A DNA stretch of 12,444 nucleotides. It comes from Deinococcus sp. (GTDB taxonomy: Bacteria; Deinococcota; Deinococci; Deinococcales; Deinococcaceae). The position numbers and the translations under genes were made by a program. Where the stretch lies: contig JANXWI010000348.1 in assembly GCA_025351205.1 (NCBI GenBank), positions 1-12,444 of the forward strand. Reading direction: 5' to 3'. Positions within the stretch are counted from its first letter, which is position 1. Each line of letters opens with the position of its first letter. Shown one piece after another: positions 1 through 7,017 of this stretch. The notes under the pieces are model-generated. The model had not been told where the DNA came from and did not search any database. It saw only the letters and a program-made list of their open reading frames with translations.

Positions 1-1749
1 CACGCTGCCGCTCAGGTCGCTGGGCGTGCCCGGCGTGTTGCCGCCCGCCGCCGAGCCGTTGGCGGGCGCGTAGAGCTGGCCGTTGCTGTGCCACACCAGC
101 CGGTAGGCGTTGCGGACTCCGCTGCCGAAGATGGTCAGGGGCGCGCCCGCCGCGTAGGGGTTGTACGCCCCGCCGTCCTCGGTCTTGACGTTCAGCGGCA
201 GCGTCACCCCGCTCAGCCTGCTCAGGTCGAGCTTCAGCACCGCCGCGTTCAGCAGATGCTCGGGCACGTTGCCCCAGGCCGGATCGGCGGCCCCCATCGA
301 ACTCATGCTGCCCTGCGTGATATACAGCCCCTGCGGTTCGCCCGGCTTGAAGGCCAGCCCGTTGGTCATGTGATCGCGGATGCTGCGCGGCAACCCGACC
401 ACGTAGTCCTGCACCGTCCCCAGGTCGGGGCCGCTGAGCAGCGTGATCTTGCCGCTCCAGTCCTGGGCGGGACTCCTGCCGTCCCAGAAATAATTGTTGG
501 TGATCCACAGCTTGAGGTTGTCCGCCGTAGACGAAGGATCGAACCTCAGGCCGATGATGGTGCGCGGGCCGCCGTTGGCGGCGGTGACCGAGGTGATGGT
601 CTGCAACGCACCCAGCGTGCCGTCTGGCAGGATGTTGAAACGCAGAATCTTGCCGGTTAGGGTGGCGGCATACAGCCGGTGGTCGGGGCCGATCTCGACA
701 GCTGTGTAGGGGTTGGCCGGCACAGAGGCCAGGGCCACCTGCTCAAAATTGACTCCCGTGCCCGCTGTGGTGGCCGAGCCGGTCACGAAGCTGCGGCTCT
801 CGGGCAGGAAACGCAGGCCGCTGGTGTCCTTCAGGGCGTCGGTGACGGCAAAGTCGTACTGAGTGTTGGGCTTCAGGGGCGCGTTGGGTTGCAGCACCAC
901 CGCGTCGCCGCCGCCCGAGGTGTTGAGCTGGGCGGCCACCTGGGTTCCGGTGGCGTGCTCAGTCAGCTGCACTGCCGCCGCGCTCAGGCTGGCCGAATCG
1001 ATGGCGCTGCCCACCACGTTCACGTCGGCGGTCACGGGCGAGGCCGGGTTGACCATCAGTTCGCCGTCCTGGGGCGAGGCGGGCCGGACGCTCGGACGGT
1101 CCCCGTACTCGATGATCAGGTAATCCAGCTTGGTGTTGGTTCCGCCCACCGCGTCGATGGTCAGTCTGCCGTCGGTGACCGGGACGCGCAGGGTGCTGGT
1201 AAAAAAGTGCCTGCTGGCGCTGGGCACAAAGGACGCCACCGCCACCTTGCCCTCGATGTTGATGCTGTGGCTGCTGTCTACGTTGTCGGCGGCGTCGCCC
1301 ACCGCCACGGTCACGGTGTAGGTGCCGCTGGGGAGCGCGTATTCCCAGGCCCCGGGCGCAGGGTTGCCGGGGCTGACCATGGAAGGCGACTGCATGTGAA
1401 TAAAGGTGTTGAGCTGTGGCCTGACCGTGCCGGTGGGGCGCTCACGGGTATTGGGCGTCAGGTCCAGGGGAACGGCGGCGGCGGTGCCCGCACTGGCCTG
1501 GGTGACCCAGCCATAGTTCCGGGCTGCCGTGTAGGACGCGCCGGTGTCGGCAACGAATCCGGCGGGCACAGCGCTGCCCTGGGGCTGGAAGTTGATTTTC
1601 ACCGGGTTGAAGGTGGGGAGGGGCGTCACGACGGGCGGGACCACGAGTGTGCCGCCGTTGTCGGAGCCGCCGCCACAGGCCGCGAGCAGGCCGGTCAGCA
1701 GGAGCAGGGCGAGAGACGGAGAACGCTTGAGGGCGGTGGGTAGAAACAT
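1..1749 (-). CDS. Lipoprotein with malectin-like, Ig-like and sugar-dehydrogenase-like propeller domains (partial, C-terminus off window)
   Basis: The frame is open from an ATG at 1749 down to base 1, giving 583 residues without a stop, so the C-terminus is missing. The start is supported by a GAGG eight bases upstream and by a lipoprotein signal: Lys8-Arg9, a hydrophobic stretch, then a lipobox ending at Cys25. After a Gly/Pro-rich linker, residues 48-214 form a malectin-like (carbohydrate-binding type) domain starting VKINFQP and ending GGTNTKLDY. Residues about 219-323 look like a bacterial Ig-like domain of the SbsA/Big_5 type, starting RPASPQDGELMVNPASPV. From about 334 onward the sequence resembles soluble glucose/sorbosone dehydrogenase beta-propellers (DHMTNGLAFKPGEP, GVRNAYRLVWHSNGQLY). 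It is probably exported and membrane-anchored. Catalytic activity is unproven because the rest of the propeller is outside the window. The malectin-like domain recurs in the divergent gene at 2428-3351. Confidence 0.85.
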   Translation of the reverse strand, partial: MFLPTALKRSPSLALLLLTGLLAACGGGSDNGGTLVVPPVVTPLPTFNPVKINFQPQGSAVPAGFVADTGASYTAARNYGWVTQASAGTAAAVPLDLTPNTRERPTGTVRPQLNTFIHMQSPSMVSPGNPAPGAWEYALPSGTYTVTVAVGDAADNVDSSHSINIEGKVAVASFVPSASRHFFTSTLRVPVTDGRLTIDAVGGTNTKLDYLIIEYGDRPSVRPASPQDGELMVNPASPVTADVNVVGSAIDSASLSAAAVQLTEHATGTQVAAQLNTSGGGDAVVLQPNAPLKPNTQYDFAVTDALKDTSGLRFLPESRSFVTGSATTAGTGVNFEQVALASVPANPYTAVEIGPDHRLYAATLTGKILRFNILPDGTLGALQTITSVTAANGGPRTIIGLRFDPSSTADNLKLWITNNYFWDGRSPAQDWSGKITLLSGPDLGTVQDYVVGLPRSIRDHMTNGLAFKPGEPQGLYITQGSMSSMGAADPAWGNVPEHLLNAAVLKLDLSRLSGVTLPLNVKTEDGGAYNPYAAGAPLTIFGSGVRNAYRLVWHSNGQLYAPANGSAAGGNTPGTPSDLSGSV

Positions 1750-1854
1750 GAATTGGCCTCGGTGGTGAGCTTGGAGTGGACGTAGCGGGACGGCTCGAAA
1801 TGTGAGGGGATGAGGCAGGTCTGGTGTACACCGGTGGCTGGACAGGAGACCCGG

Positions 1855-1901
1855 GGAATCAAGGGATAGGAATCAAGAGACAGAGATTCGAGAGACAGAG
1901 A
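1855..1901. repeat. Degenerate tandem repeat, 14-15 bp period, about three copies
   Basis: GGAATCAAG occurs at 1855-1863 and 1869-1877, and AGAGACAGAGA at 1876-1886 and 1891-1901. Together they make about three imperfect units of 14 to 15 bases. The block is purine-rich on the plus strand and lies about 105-150 bases upstream of the minus-strand lipoprotein start. It could be an operator array or simple replication slippage; nothing else points to a function. Confidence 0.55.
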
Positions 1902-2416
1902 AACTTCGGGGCATGGTTGACCCGGACGCAGCTCAAGGTCTGCTCCGCTCAGTTTGCCCAGAAATCAATAACACAAACGAAAAACCTGGGCACCGGGCCG
2001 GGCCGGGCGTGACCCGGAACGCCGTCTGATAGGCCAGATTCTCGCCTGCACGCGAGGCGGTTCCGTTCAAGGGCCTCCGGTTTTCCAGGCGGCCCCGCGT
2101 CTTCCAGGCGGCTGTGCCCTGCCCGACATTTACGAACATGTAACTGGTTTCCTTTTACCATCCTGTTGATTTTAAAAACGCCTGAACTGAACAGTGAAAA
2201 GAGGCCAGAAAGCTGATGAAATACTCATCACTTTCTAATGAAATGAGATTCTTCGATCCGCCGGTCCCATGTGCCAGAAACGGCAGAGTCAGGCGCTCTG
2301 ACACGCTTCGCGATTGTATTCTGACCATTTTTCATGAAGCCGTTCATCTCACTTTCATCTTTCCGTCCAGGTGTGACCGCCGCCCCCGTTTCTGTACAGC
2401 CCCACACACTCCCCCC

Positions 2417-2420
2417 GAGG
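2417..2420 (+). promoter_or_regulatory. Ribosome-binding site of the BIG2/malectin lipoprotein gene
   Basis: GAGG at 2417-2420 lies seven bases before the ATG at 2428 and supports that start. The signal peptide begins shortly after this codon. Confidence 0.7.
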
Positions 2421-2427
2421 TAAGACC

Positions 2428-3351
2428 ATGACCGTACTTTCTCAGCCCGCCCGCCGTACTCCTGCCACTTTCAAACGCGTCACCATCGCCGCCGTGCTGA
2501 TGGGCGGCCTGCTGCTCACGGCCTGCGGGGGCACCACCCCCATCGTCGATCCGGTTCCGGTCACGAGCGTCTCGTCTGTAACCGTGACGCCCGCCGGAAC
2601 CTCGCTGGCCGTGGGAGCCACCCAGCAGCTCAAGGCCGACGTGATGGGCCAGAACAGCCCCAGCACCGCCGTCACCTGGAAGAGCAGCGATACCGCCGTG
2701 CTGACCGTGGACACCAACGGTCTGGTGACCGCCAAGGCGGCGGGCACGGCCACGGTGACCGCCACCTCAACCGCCGACACAAGCAAGTCCGGCAGCGTGA
2801 CCGTGACCGTCAAGGCCGCCGTCGTCCCCCCGGCCTTCACCACCGTCAAGATCAACTTTCAGCCTGCTGGTACCCCTCCTGCTGGTTTCACTGCTATTGA
2901 TACCGGAGCCGCGTACAACACGGGCACCAACTCTGGCTGGATTACCGAGGCCAGCGCTAACAACGGCACCGCTGTTGCCCTGGACCTGACTGCCAATACC
3001 CGTGATCGTACTACACCCGGAGGCGTTTCCAACGAAACGAATACCTTTATCCACATGCAGTACACCGCTGGTGGACCCGGCAATAAGACCTTCGGGGCCT
3101 GGGAATACACCGTGCCCAACGGTCCCTACAACGTGACTGTGGCGGTGGGTGACCCGAACGCCCCTTACGACAGCACCAATGTCATCAACCTGGAGGGCAA
3201 GCCCGCCCTGCCGGCCACTGCCAGCAGCGCTGCGGCCCCGTTCGCAACCGCTACGGTGGCCGTGACTGTCACTGACGGCAAGCTGACCCTCGACGCCAAG
3301 GGCGGCACCAACACCAAGCTCGACTACGTGACCATCGCCGCTGTGAAGTAA
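2428..3351 (+). CDS. Lipoprotein with Ig-like (BIG2) and malectin-like domains
   Basis: The product has 307 residues. A basic N-terminus (RR at 9-10, KR at 16-17) is followed by a hydrophobic core and a lipobox ending at Cys33, so lipid anchoring to the membrane is expected. Residues about 46-129 are a BIG2-type Ig-like domain (VTVTPAGTSLAVGATQQL, then a TWKSSDTAVLTVDTNGLVTA segment). Residues about 137-306 are a malectin-like domain close to that of the divergent gene at 1-1749: shared motifs include VKINFQP, NTFIHMQ, GAWEY, VTVAVGD and GGTNTKLDY. Family knowledge suggests surface carbohydrate or adhesion roles, but no ligand can be inferred. There is no catalytic domain. Codons in roughly 2860-3110 carry many more third-position T than the rest of the gene. 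A strong hairpin follows the stop. Confidence 0.85.
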   Translation: MTVLSQPARRTPATFKRVTIAAVLMGGLLLTACGGTTPIVDPVPVTSVSSVTVTPAGTSLAVGATQQLKADVMGQNSPSTAVTWKSSDTAVLTVDTNGLVTAKAAGTATVTATSTADTSKSGSVTVTVKAAVVPPAFTTVKINFQPAGTPPAGFTAIDTGAAYNTGTNSGWITEASANNGTAVALDLTANTRDRTTPGGVSNETNTFIHMQYTAGGPGNKTFGAWEYTVPNGPYNVTVAVGDPNAPYDSTNVINLEGKPALPATASSAAAPFATATVAVTVTDGKLTLDAKGGTNTKLDYVTIAAVK

Positions 3352-3413
3352 CCCTGACCAGACGGGGACAGGTGTCCGCTGTTCCCTGATCTGAAAACAT
3401 AAATCTCAGTATC

Positions 3414-3445
3414 TCTGGGCCGCGTGATCGATTGCGCGGCCCAGA
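3414..3445 (+). terminator. Hairpin terminator downstream of the BIG2/malectin lipoprotein gene
   Basis: TCTGGGCCGCG at 3414-3424 is perfectly complementary to CGCGGCCCAGA at 3435-3445, giving an 11-bp GC-rich stem with a 10-base loop. It starts 63 bases after the lipoprotein stop and ends 111 bases before the photolyase start. Only a weak T-containing tail follows (TCCTGTCGTTTC), so it may act as a terminator or as an mRNA 3'-end stabiliser. It separates the two transcription units. Confidence 0.65.
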
Positions 3446-3556
3446 CTCCTGTCGTTTCAAATATCATTCGTGCCGTGCTGAACATGAACTGAAGGCAACG
3501 CTCATACACTGCTTTTTCCTACAAAGTCGCCGTCTGGCACGCTCCAGAATAGCTCA

Positions 3557-5929
3557 ATGTCCTTAGCGTCCAAGCCGCTGTCGTTGGTCTGGTTCAAGCG
3601 AGACCTGCGGCTGAGCGACCACGCGGCCCTGAGCATGGCGGCTGCGCGGGGCGACGTGTTGCCGCTGTACATCTGGGAAGACGAGCAGCTGAGCCACCCG
3701 GAGTTTTCGGCGTCTCATCTGAGCATGACCAACGACGCCCTGGCCGAGCTGAACACCGGCCTGACCCGGCTGGGCGCGCCCCTGCACGTTCGGCGGGGCG
3801 AGGCGGCCAGCGTCATTGCGGCGCTGCACGCCGAATACGGCTTCACGGCCATCTACGCCCATCAGGAGACGGGCAACGCGGTCAGCTACGCCCGTGACCG
3901 CCGGGTGCGGGCCTGGGCGCGGGCAGCGGGCGTGCCTGTCCACGAGCCGCCGCACAACGGGGTGGTGCGCCGCCTGGCCTCGCGCGACGCCTGGGCCGAC
4001 GAGTGGGAGGCGCGGATGGGGGCCGAGCCGCTGCCTGTTCCGGCAGGTCTGTGCGGGCCGCCTGCGCCGCCGTTTACACCACTGTCCGCCCAGGACGCTG
4101 GCCTGCCGCCCCTCAATCAAACCCTGCCGTGGTCACCTGGAGAGTTCGGAGAGGAACTGGCCCACCGCACCCTCAGCAGCTTCCTGACCGTGCGCGGGGC
4201 CAACTACATGCGCGAGATGAGCAGCCCGCTGAGCGCCGAACACAGCTGTTCTCGCCTGAGCGTCCACCTGATGATGGGCACCCTCAGCCTGAGAACGGTG
4301 GTGCAGGCGACCCGCCGCCGCCTGGCCGCCGTATCCGGGGACCAGGACGCCGATCCGCGCTGGACCCGTTCGCTGCGCAGTTTCGAGAGTCGTCTGCACT
4401 GGCACTGCCACTTCATGCAGCGGCTGGAAAGCGAACCGGGCATGGAATTTACGGCGCTCAACAGCGTGATGGACACCCTGCGCCCGCAGAAATTGGACGC
4501 CGAGGCGCAGCTCAGGTTCGGTGCCTGGGCGGCGGGCCGCACCGGCTTCCCGATGATCGACGCCTGCATGCGGATGCTCACCCGGACCGGCTGGTTGAAC
4601 TTCCGGATGCGGGCCATGCTGGTCAGTTTCGCGTCCCAGCACCTGTGGCTGCCCTGGCGCGTGACCGGGCTGCACCTGGGGCGGCTGTGGCTCGACAATG
4701 AACCCGGCATCCATTGGGCGCAGATGCAGATGCAGTCGTCGGTGGTGGGCATCAACGCGGTGCGTATCTACTCGCCCAGCAAGCAGGGGCGCGACCAGGA
4801 CCCGGACGGCGAATTCGTCCGGCGCTGGGTGCCGGAGTTGAGCGGGCTGCCGCTGCCCTACCTGCACGCGCCCTGGACGCTGCCGCCGCTCCAAGCGCAG
4901 GCGCTGGGCTTCGTGCCGGGTGAACACTATCCGGCTCCCATCGTGGACGAGGCGCAGGCCGCCCGCGACGCAATGGGCCGCATCACCGCCCTGAAACAGA
5001 CCCCTGCCGCCCGCGCCGAGGCCGCCCGGGTGTACCTGAAGCACGGCAGTCGCAGAAAGGCCGTGGCACGCAGAGAGGGCAGAGCCGGGCCGGAGTCGTC
5101 CCGCACTGCTGCCGCTGCCCGCAGCTCTGGTGCAGGGACCGGCCCGGCCCCGAAAAAAGCCCGTCCAGCAGCAAAAAGGAGTCCCATGTCAGAAAACCAG
5201 CCCAGCCTGTTCGGTGCCTCAGAAGAACCAGCCGCCAATCCTGCCCTGCTGCCCACGTTGCCGCCCGACTGGCAGGCCGCCCTGGGGACCGTGATGGGCA
5301 CGCCCGCCTTCCGTGACCTGCTGGCGTATGTCGAGCAGCAGCGGGCCGAGGGTCCGGTCTACCCGGCAGCTGAAGACGTGTTCAATGCCCTGACGCTCAC
5401 GCCACTCAAAGACGTGCGGGTGCTGATTCTGGGCCAGGACCCCTACCACGGAGCGGGTCAGGCGCACGGGCTGAGCTTCAGCGTGCGGCCCGGCGTGCGC
5501 CCACCGCCCAGCTTGCAGAACATCTACAAGGAACTCAGGACCGACGTGGGCTTTACCCCGCCCCGCCACGGCGACCTGAGACACTGGGCGCGTCAGGGCG
5601 TGCTGCTGCTCAACGCGGTGCTGACCGTGCGCCAGGCCGAGCCGAACAGCCACGCCGGACGCGGCTGGGAGGCCTTCACCGACGCCGTGATCCGGGCCGT
5701 GAACGCCCAGCCAGGTCGGGTGGTGTTCGTGCTGTGGGGAGCCTACGCCCGCAAGAAGGCCAAACTGGTGACCGCCCCGCAGCACATGGTGCTGGAATCC
5801 GCGCACCCCAGCCCGCTGAGCGTCACCAAATTCCTGGGAACCCGGCCCTTCAGTCAGGCCAACGCCGCGCTTCAGGAGGCCGGGCGCGGCGTGGTGGAGT
5901 GGCAGCTGCCCGCCAGCGTGAGCGACTGA
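3557..5929 (+). CDS. In-frame fusion of a photolyase/cryptochrome-like domain and family-1 uracil-DNA glycosylase
   Basis: One uninterrupted frame encodes 790 residues. Residues 1-495 are a photolyase/cryptochrome homologue: the Rossmann antenna domain begins LVWFKRDLRLSDH, and the FAD domain contains GRTGFPMIDACMRMLTRTGW at 327-346 and GEFVRRWVPEL at 418-428. Residues about 496-543 are a basic Ala/Arg/Pro-rich linker of low complexity. Residues 544-790 are a complete UDG. Family roles are light-driven pyrimidine-dimer repair and removal of uracil from DNA. The UDG part has its own Shine-Dalgarno and ATG, so full fusion and free UDG could both be made. By gap-free comparison with remembered E. 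coli PhrB, Trp306 and Trp382 are replaced by Asp314 and Met390, while Trp359 is kept (Trp367); photolyase activity is therefore uncertain. No strong Shine-Dalgarno precedes the 3557 ATG. The topoisomerase start overlaps the stop. A lost stop codon or an assembly error is the alternative explanation. Confidence 0.85.
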   Translation: MSLASKPLSLVWFKRDLRLSDHAALSMAAARGDVLPLYIWEDEQLSHPEFSASHLSMTNDALAELNTGLTRLGAPLHVRRGEAASVIAALHAEYGFTAIYAHQETGNAVSYARDRRVRAWARAAGVPVHEPPHNGVVRRLASRDAWADEWEARMGAEPLPVPAGLCGPPAPPFTPLSAQDAGLPPLNQTLPWSPGEFGEELAHRTLSSFLTVRGANYMREMSSPLSAEHSCSRLSVHLMMGTLSLRTVVQATRRRLAAVSGDQDADPRWTRSLRSFESRLHWHCHFMQRLESEPGMEFTALNSVMDTLRPQKLDAEAQLRFGAWAAGRTGFPMIDACMRMLTRTGWLNFRMRAMLVSFASQHLWLPWRVTGLHLGRLWLDNEPGIHWAQMQMQSSVVGINAVRIYSPSKQGRDQDPDGEFVRRWVPELSGLPLPYLHAPWTLPPLQAQALGFVPGEHYPAPIVDEAQAARDAMGRITALKQTPAARAEAARVYLKHGSRRKAVARREGRAGPESSRTAAAARSSGAGTGPAPKKARPAAKRSPMSENQPSLFGASEEPAANPALLPTLPPDWQAALGTVMGTPAFRDLLAYVEQQRAEGPVYPAAEDVFNALTLTPLKDVRVLILGQDPYHGAGQAHGLSFSVRPGVRPPPSLQNIYKELRTDVGFTPPRHGDLRHWARQGVLLLNAVLTVRQAEPNSHAGRGWEAFTDAVIRAVNAQPGRVVFVLWGAYARKKAKLVTAPQHMVLESAHPSPLSVTKFLGTRPFSQANAALQEAGRGVVEWQLPASVSD
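5176..5188 (+). promoter_or_regulatory. Internal ribosome-binding site and start codon for free UDG
   Basis: AAGGAG at 5176-5181 is followed by TCCC and ATG at 5186-5188, in frame with the upstream photolyase codons. The four-base spacing is short but workable. It is the clearest translation start in the operon, whereas the photolyase start at 3557 has no obvious Shine-Dalgarno. It argues that UDG can be translated independently. Confidence 0.65.
5186..5929 (+). CDS. ung: Uracil-DNA glycosylase (family 1), from the internal start within the fusion ORF
   Basis: From the internal ATG the product has 247 residues, a normal family-1 UDG length. It excises uracil arising from cytosine deamination or dUTP incorporation and starts base-excision repair. 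Visible motifs are GQDPYHGAGQAHGLSFSV (residues 83-100, general-base Asp85), uracil-reading Asn144 in LLNAVLTV, and HPSPLS with His207. The Asp-Asn spacing of 59 equals that recalled for E. coli Ung (Asp64, Asn123). The N-terminus carries QPSLF at residues 5-9, which fits the bacterial sliding-clamp-binding motif. The whole frame is also part of the 3557-5929 ORF, so this entry is an alternative product rather than a separate gene. The stop overlaps the topoisomerase start (TGATG), implying coupled translation. Confidence 0.85.
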   Translation: MSENQPSLFGASEEPAANPALLPTLPPDWQAALGTVMGTPAFRDLLAYVEQQRAEGPVYPAAEDVFNALTLTPLKDVRVLILGQDPYHGAGQAHGLSFSVRPGVRPPPSLQNIYKELRTDVGFTPPRHGDLRHWARQGVLLLNAVLTVRQAEPNSHAGRGWEAFTDAVIRAVNAQPGRVVFVLWGAYARKKAKLVTAPQHMVLESAHPSPLSVTKFLGTRPFSQANAALQEAGRGVVEWQLPASVSD

Positions 5930-7017
5930 TGCCCCCCCGGGCAGAGGCAGCTCAGGCAGAGGCAGTTCAGCCTTCGGTCCAGATAGAGTCCAGGCGCACC
6001 GAACTGCTTCAGGAAGAGTATCTGACGCGCCGGGGCGACAAGCCGGGCAGCTTCGAGTACTTCTACCCCGGTGGCCGCCGCTACCGTGACGCGGAGGGGC
6101 TGGCCCGCATCGCGGCCCTGGCCGTGCCGCCCGCCTACCGCGAGGTGTACGTCAGCCCCGACCCGGACGCCGAGGTGCAGGCCTTCGGGCGCGACGCCGC
6201 CGGGCGGCTCCAGTACCGCTACCACGCAGGGTTCGTGCAGGCCGGGGCCACCCGCAAGTGGCGGCGGCTGATCCGCTTTGCCGGGGTGCTGCCGACCCTG
6301 AAGACCGTGACCACCGCCGACCTGCGCCTGAGTGGCCTGCCCCGGCGCAAGGTGCTGGCGCTGATGACCCGGCTGCTGCACGTCGCCCGCTTCCGGGTGG
6401 GCAGCGACGCCTACGCGCAGGCCAACAAGACCTACGGCCTGAGTACCCTGCGCCAGCGGCACGTGCGCGTTGAGGGAAACACCCTGGAATTCGACTTCCG
6501 GGGCAAGCACGGCGTCTGGCAGCACCGCGAGACCACCGACGGCACGCTCAGCCGCAACGTCTCGCGCCTGCTGGAACTGCCTGGCCCCTGGCTGTTTCAG
6601 AGCGTGGACGACGCCCAGCGCAGCCGGGTGCGCGCCCCGGACCTCAACGCCTACCTGAAAGGGGAGATCGGGCCGTTCACCGCCAAGGACTTCCGCACCT
6701 GGGGCGGCACGCTGCTGGCCGCCGAGTTTCTGGCCGAGGCCGGAGTGGCGCAGAGCGAACGGGCCGCCCGCAAGACCCTGCTGGAGTGCGTCCGAACGGT
6801 GGCCGCAGACCTGGGCAACACCCCCGCCGTGACCCGCGCCAGCTACATCTGTCCGGTGATCTTCGACCGCTACCTGGAAGGCAAGCTGCTCGACGACTAC
6901 GAGCCGCGCACAGGCCGCACCAGCGCCGCGCAGGCTGGCCTGACCCGCAGCGAGGCCGCCCTGGGCCGCATGCTGGAGAGTGAACGCAGCCTGAAGACGC
7001 GTACCAGAGAGCGTTGA
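5929..7017 (+). CDS. DNA topoisomerase IB, poxvirus-like
   Basis: The product has 362 residues, close to the roughly 346 residues recalled for the D. radiodurans enzyme. Type IB enzymes relax supercoils by nicking one strand through a 3'-phosphotyrosine link, without ATP. All catalytic positions can be matched: Arg156 (in FRVGS), Lys193 (in RGKHG), Arg256 (in DFRTW), Asn297 (in LGNTPAVTR) and nucleophile Tyr306 (in ASYICP). The spacings agree with the remembered D. radiodurans set Arg137, Lys174, Arg239, Asn280, Tyr289, with one two-residue indel between Lys193 and Arg256. The ATG overlaps the UDG stop as TGATG, so translation is probably coupled and the gene belongs to the photolyase-UDG operon. 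The first 20 residues are Ala/Glu/Gln-rich and probably disordered. Linkage of UDG and topoisomerase IB is the strongest clue to a Deinococcus host. Confidence 0.92.
   Translation: MPPRAEAAQAEAVQPSVQIESRRTELLQEEYLTRRGDKPGSFEYFYPGGRRYRDAEGLARIAALAVPPAYREVYVSPDPDAEVQAFGRDAAGRLQYRYHAGFVQAGATRKWRRLIRFAGVLPTLKTVTTADLRLSGLPRRKVLALMTRLLHVARFRVGSDAYAQANKTYGLSTLRQRHVRVEGNTLEFDFRGKHGVWQHRETTDGTLSRNVSRLLELPGPWLFQSVDDAQRSRVRAPDLNAYLKGEIGPFTAKDFRTWGGTLLAAEFLAEAGVAQSERAARKTLLECVRTVAADLGNTPAVTRASYICPVIFDRYLEGKLLDDYEPRTGRTSAAQAGLTRSEAALGRMLESERSLKTRTRER

Larger units (their letters stand above)
1750..2427. other. 678-bp divergent intergenic region between the two lipoprotein genes
   Basis: No credible gene is seen here; the short frames lack ribosome-binding sites and family resemblance. 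It must hold the promoters of both lipoprotein genes, but I could not pick convincing -35/-10 pairs on either strand. It contains degenerate tandem repeats at 1855-1901, a C/G-rich run near 1993-2010, and an 11-base direct repeat TTCCAGGCGGC at 2083-2093 and 2102-2112. From about 2140 to 2400 the composition becomes noticeably more AT-rich, which suits the promoter of the rightward gene. Confidence 0.6.

Noticed and set aside
88..1743. Plus-strand open frames of 190 and 354 codons
   Set aside because: They are antisense to the minus-strand lipoprotein, which has a lipobox and recognisable domains; their translations are Arg/Gly/His-rich shadows of its G/C-ending codons.
2216..2431. 71-codon frame upstream of the BIG2/malectin lipoprotein gene
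   Set aside because: Mixed AT/GC codon use, no convincing Shine-Dalgarno and no recognisable motif; it spans the expected promoter region.
4133..5044. 303-codon minus-strand frame opposite the photolyase
   Set aside because: Its His/Gln/Arg/Pro-rich translation is the typical antisense shadow of a GC-rich gene, and the sense strand has clear photolyase motifs.
5140..5190. Photolyase-UDG fusion caused by one indel in the A6 (5153-5158) or A5 run
   Set aside because: Reading either alternative frame onward finds no stop near the expected gene boundary, so a simple homopolymer error would not restore two separate genes; a base substitution destroying a stop is still possible.
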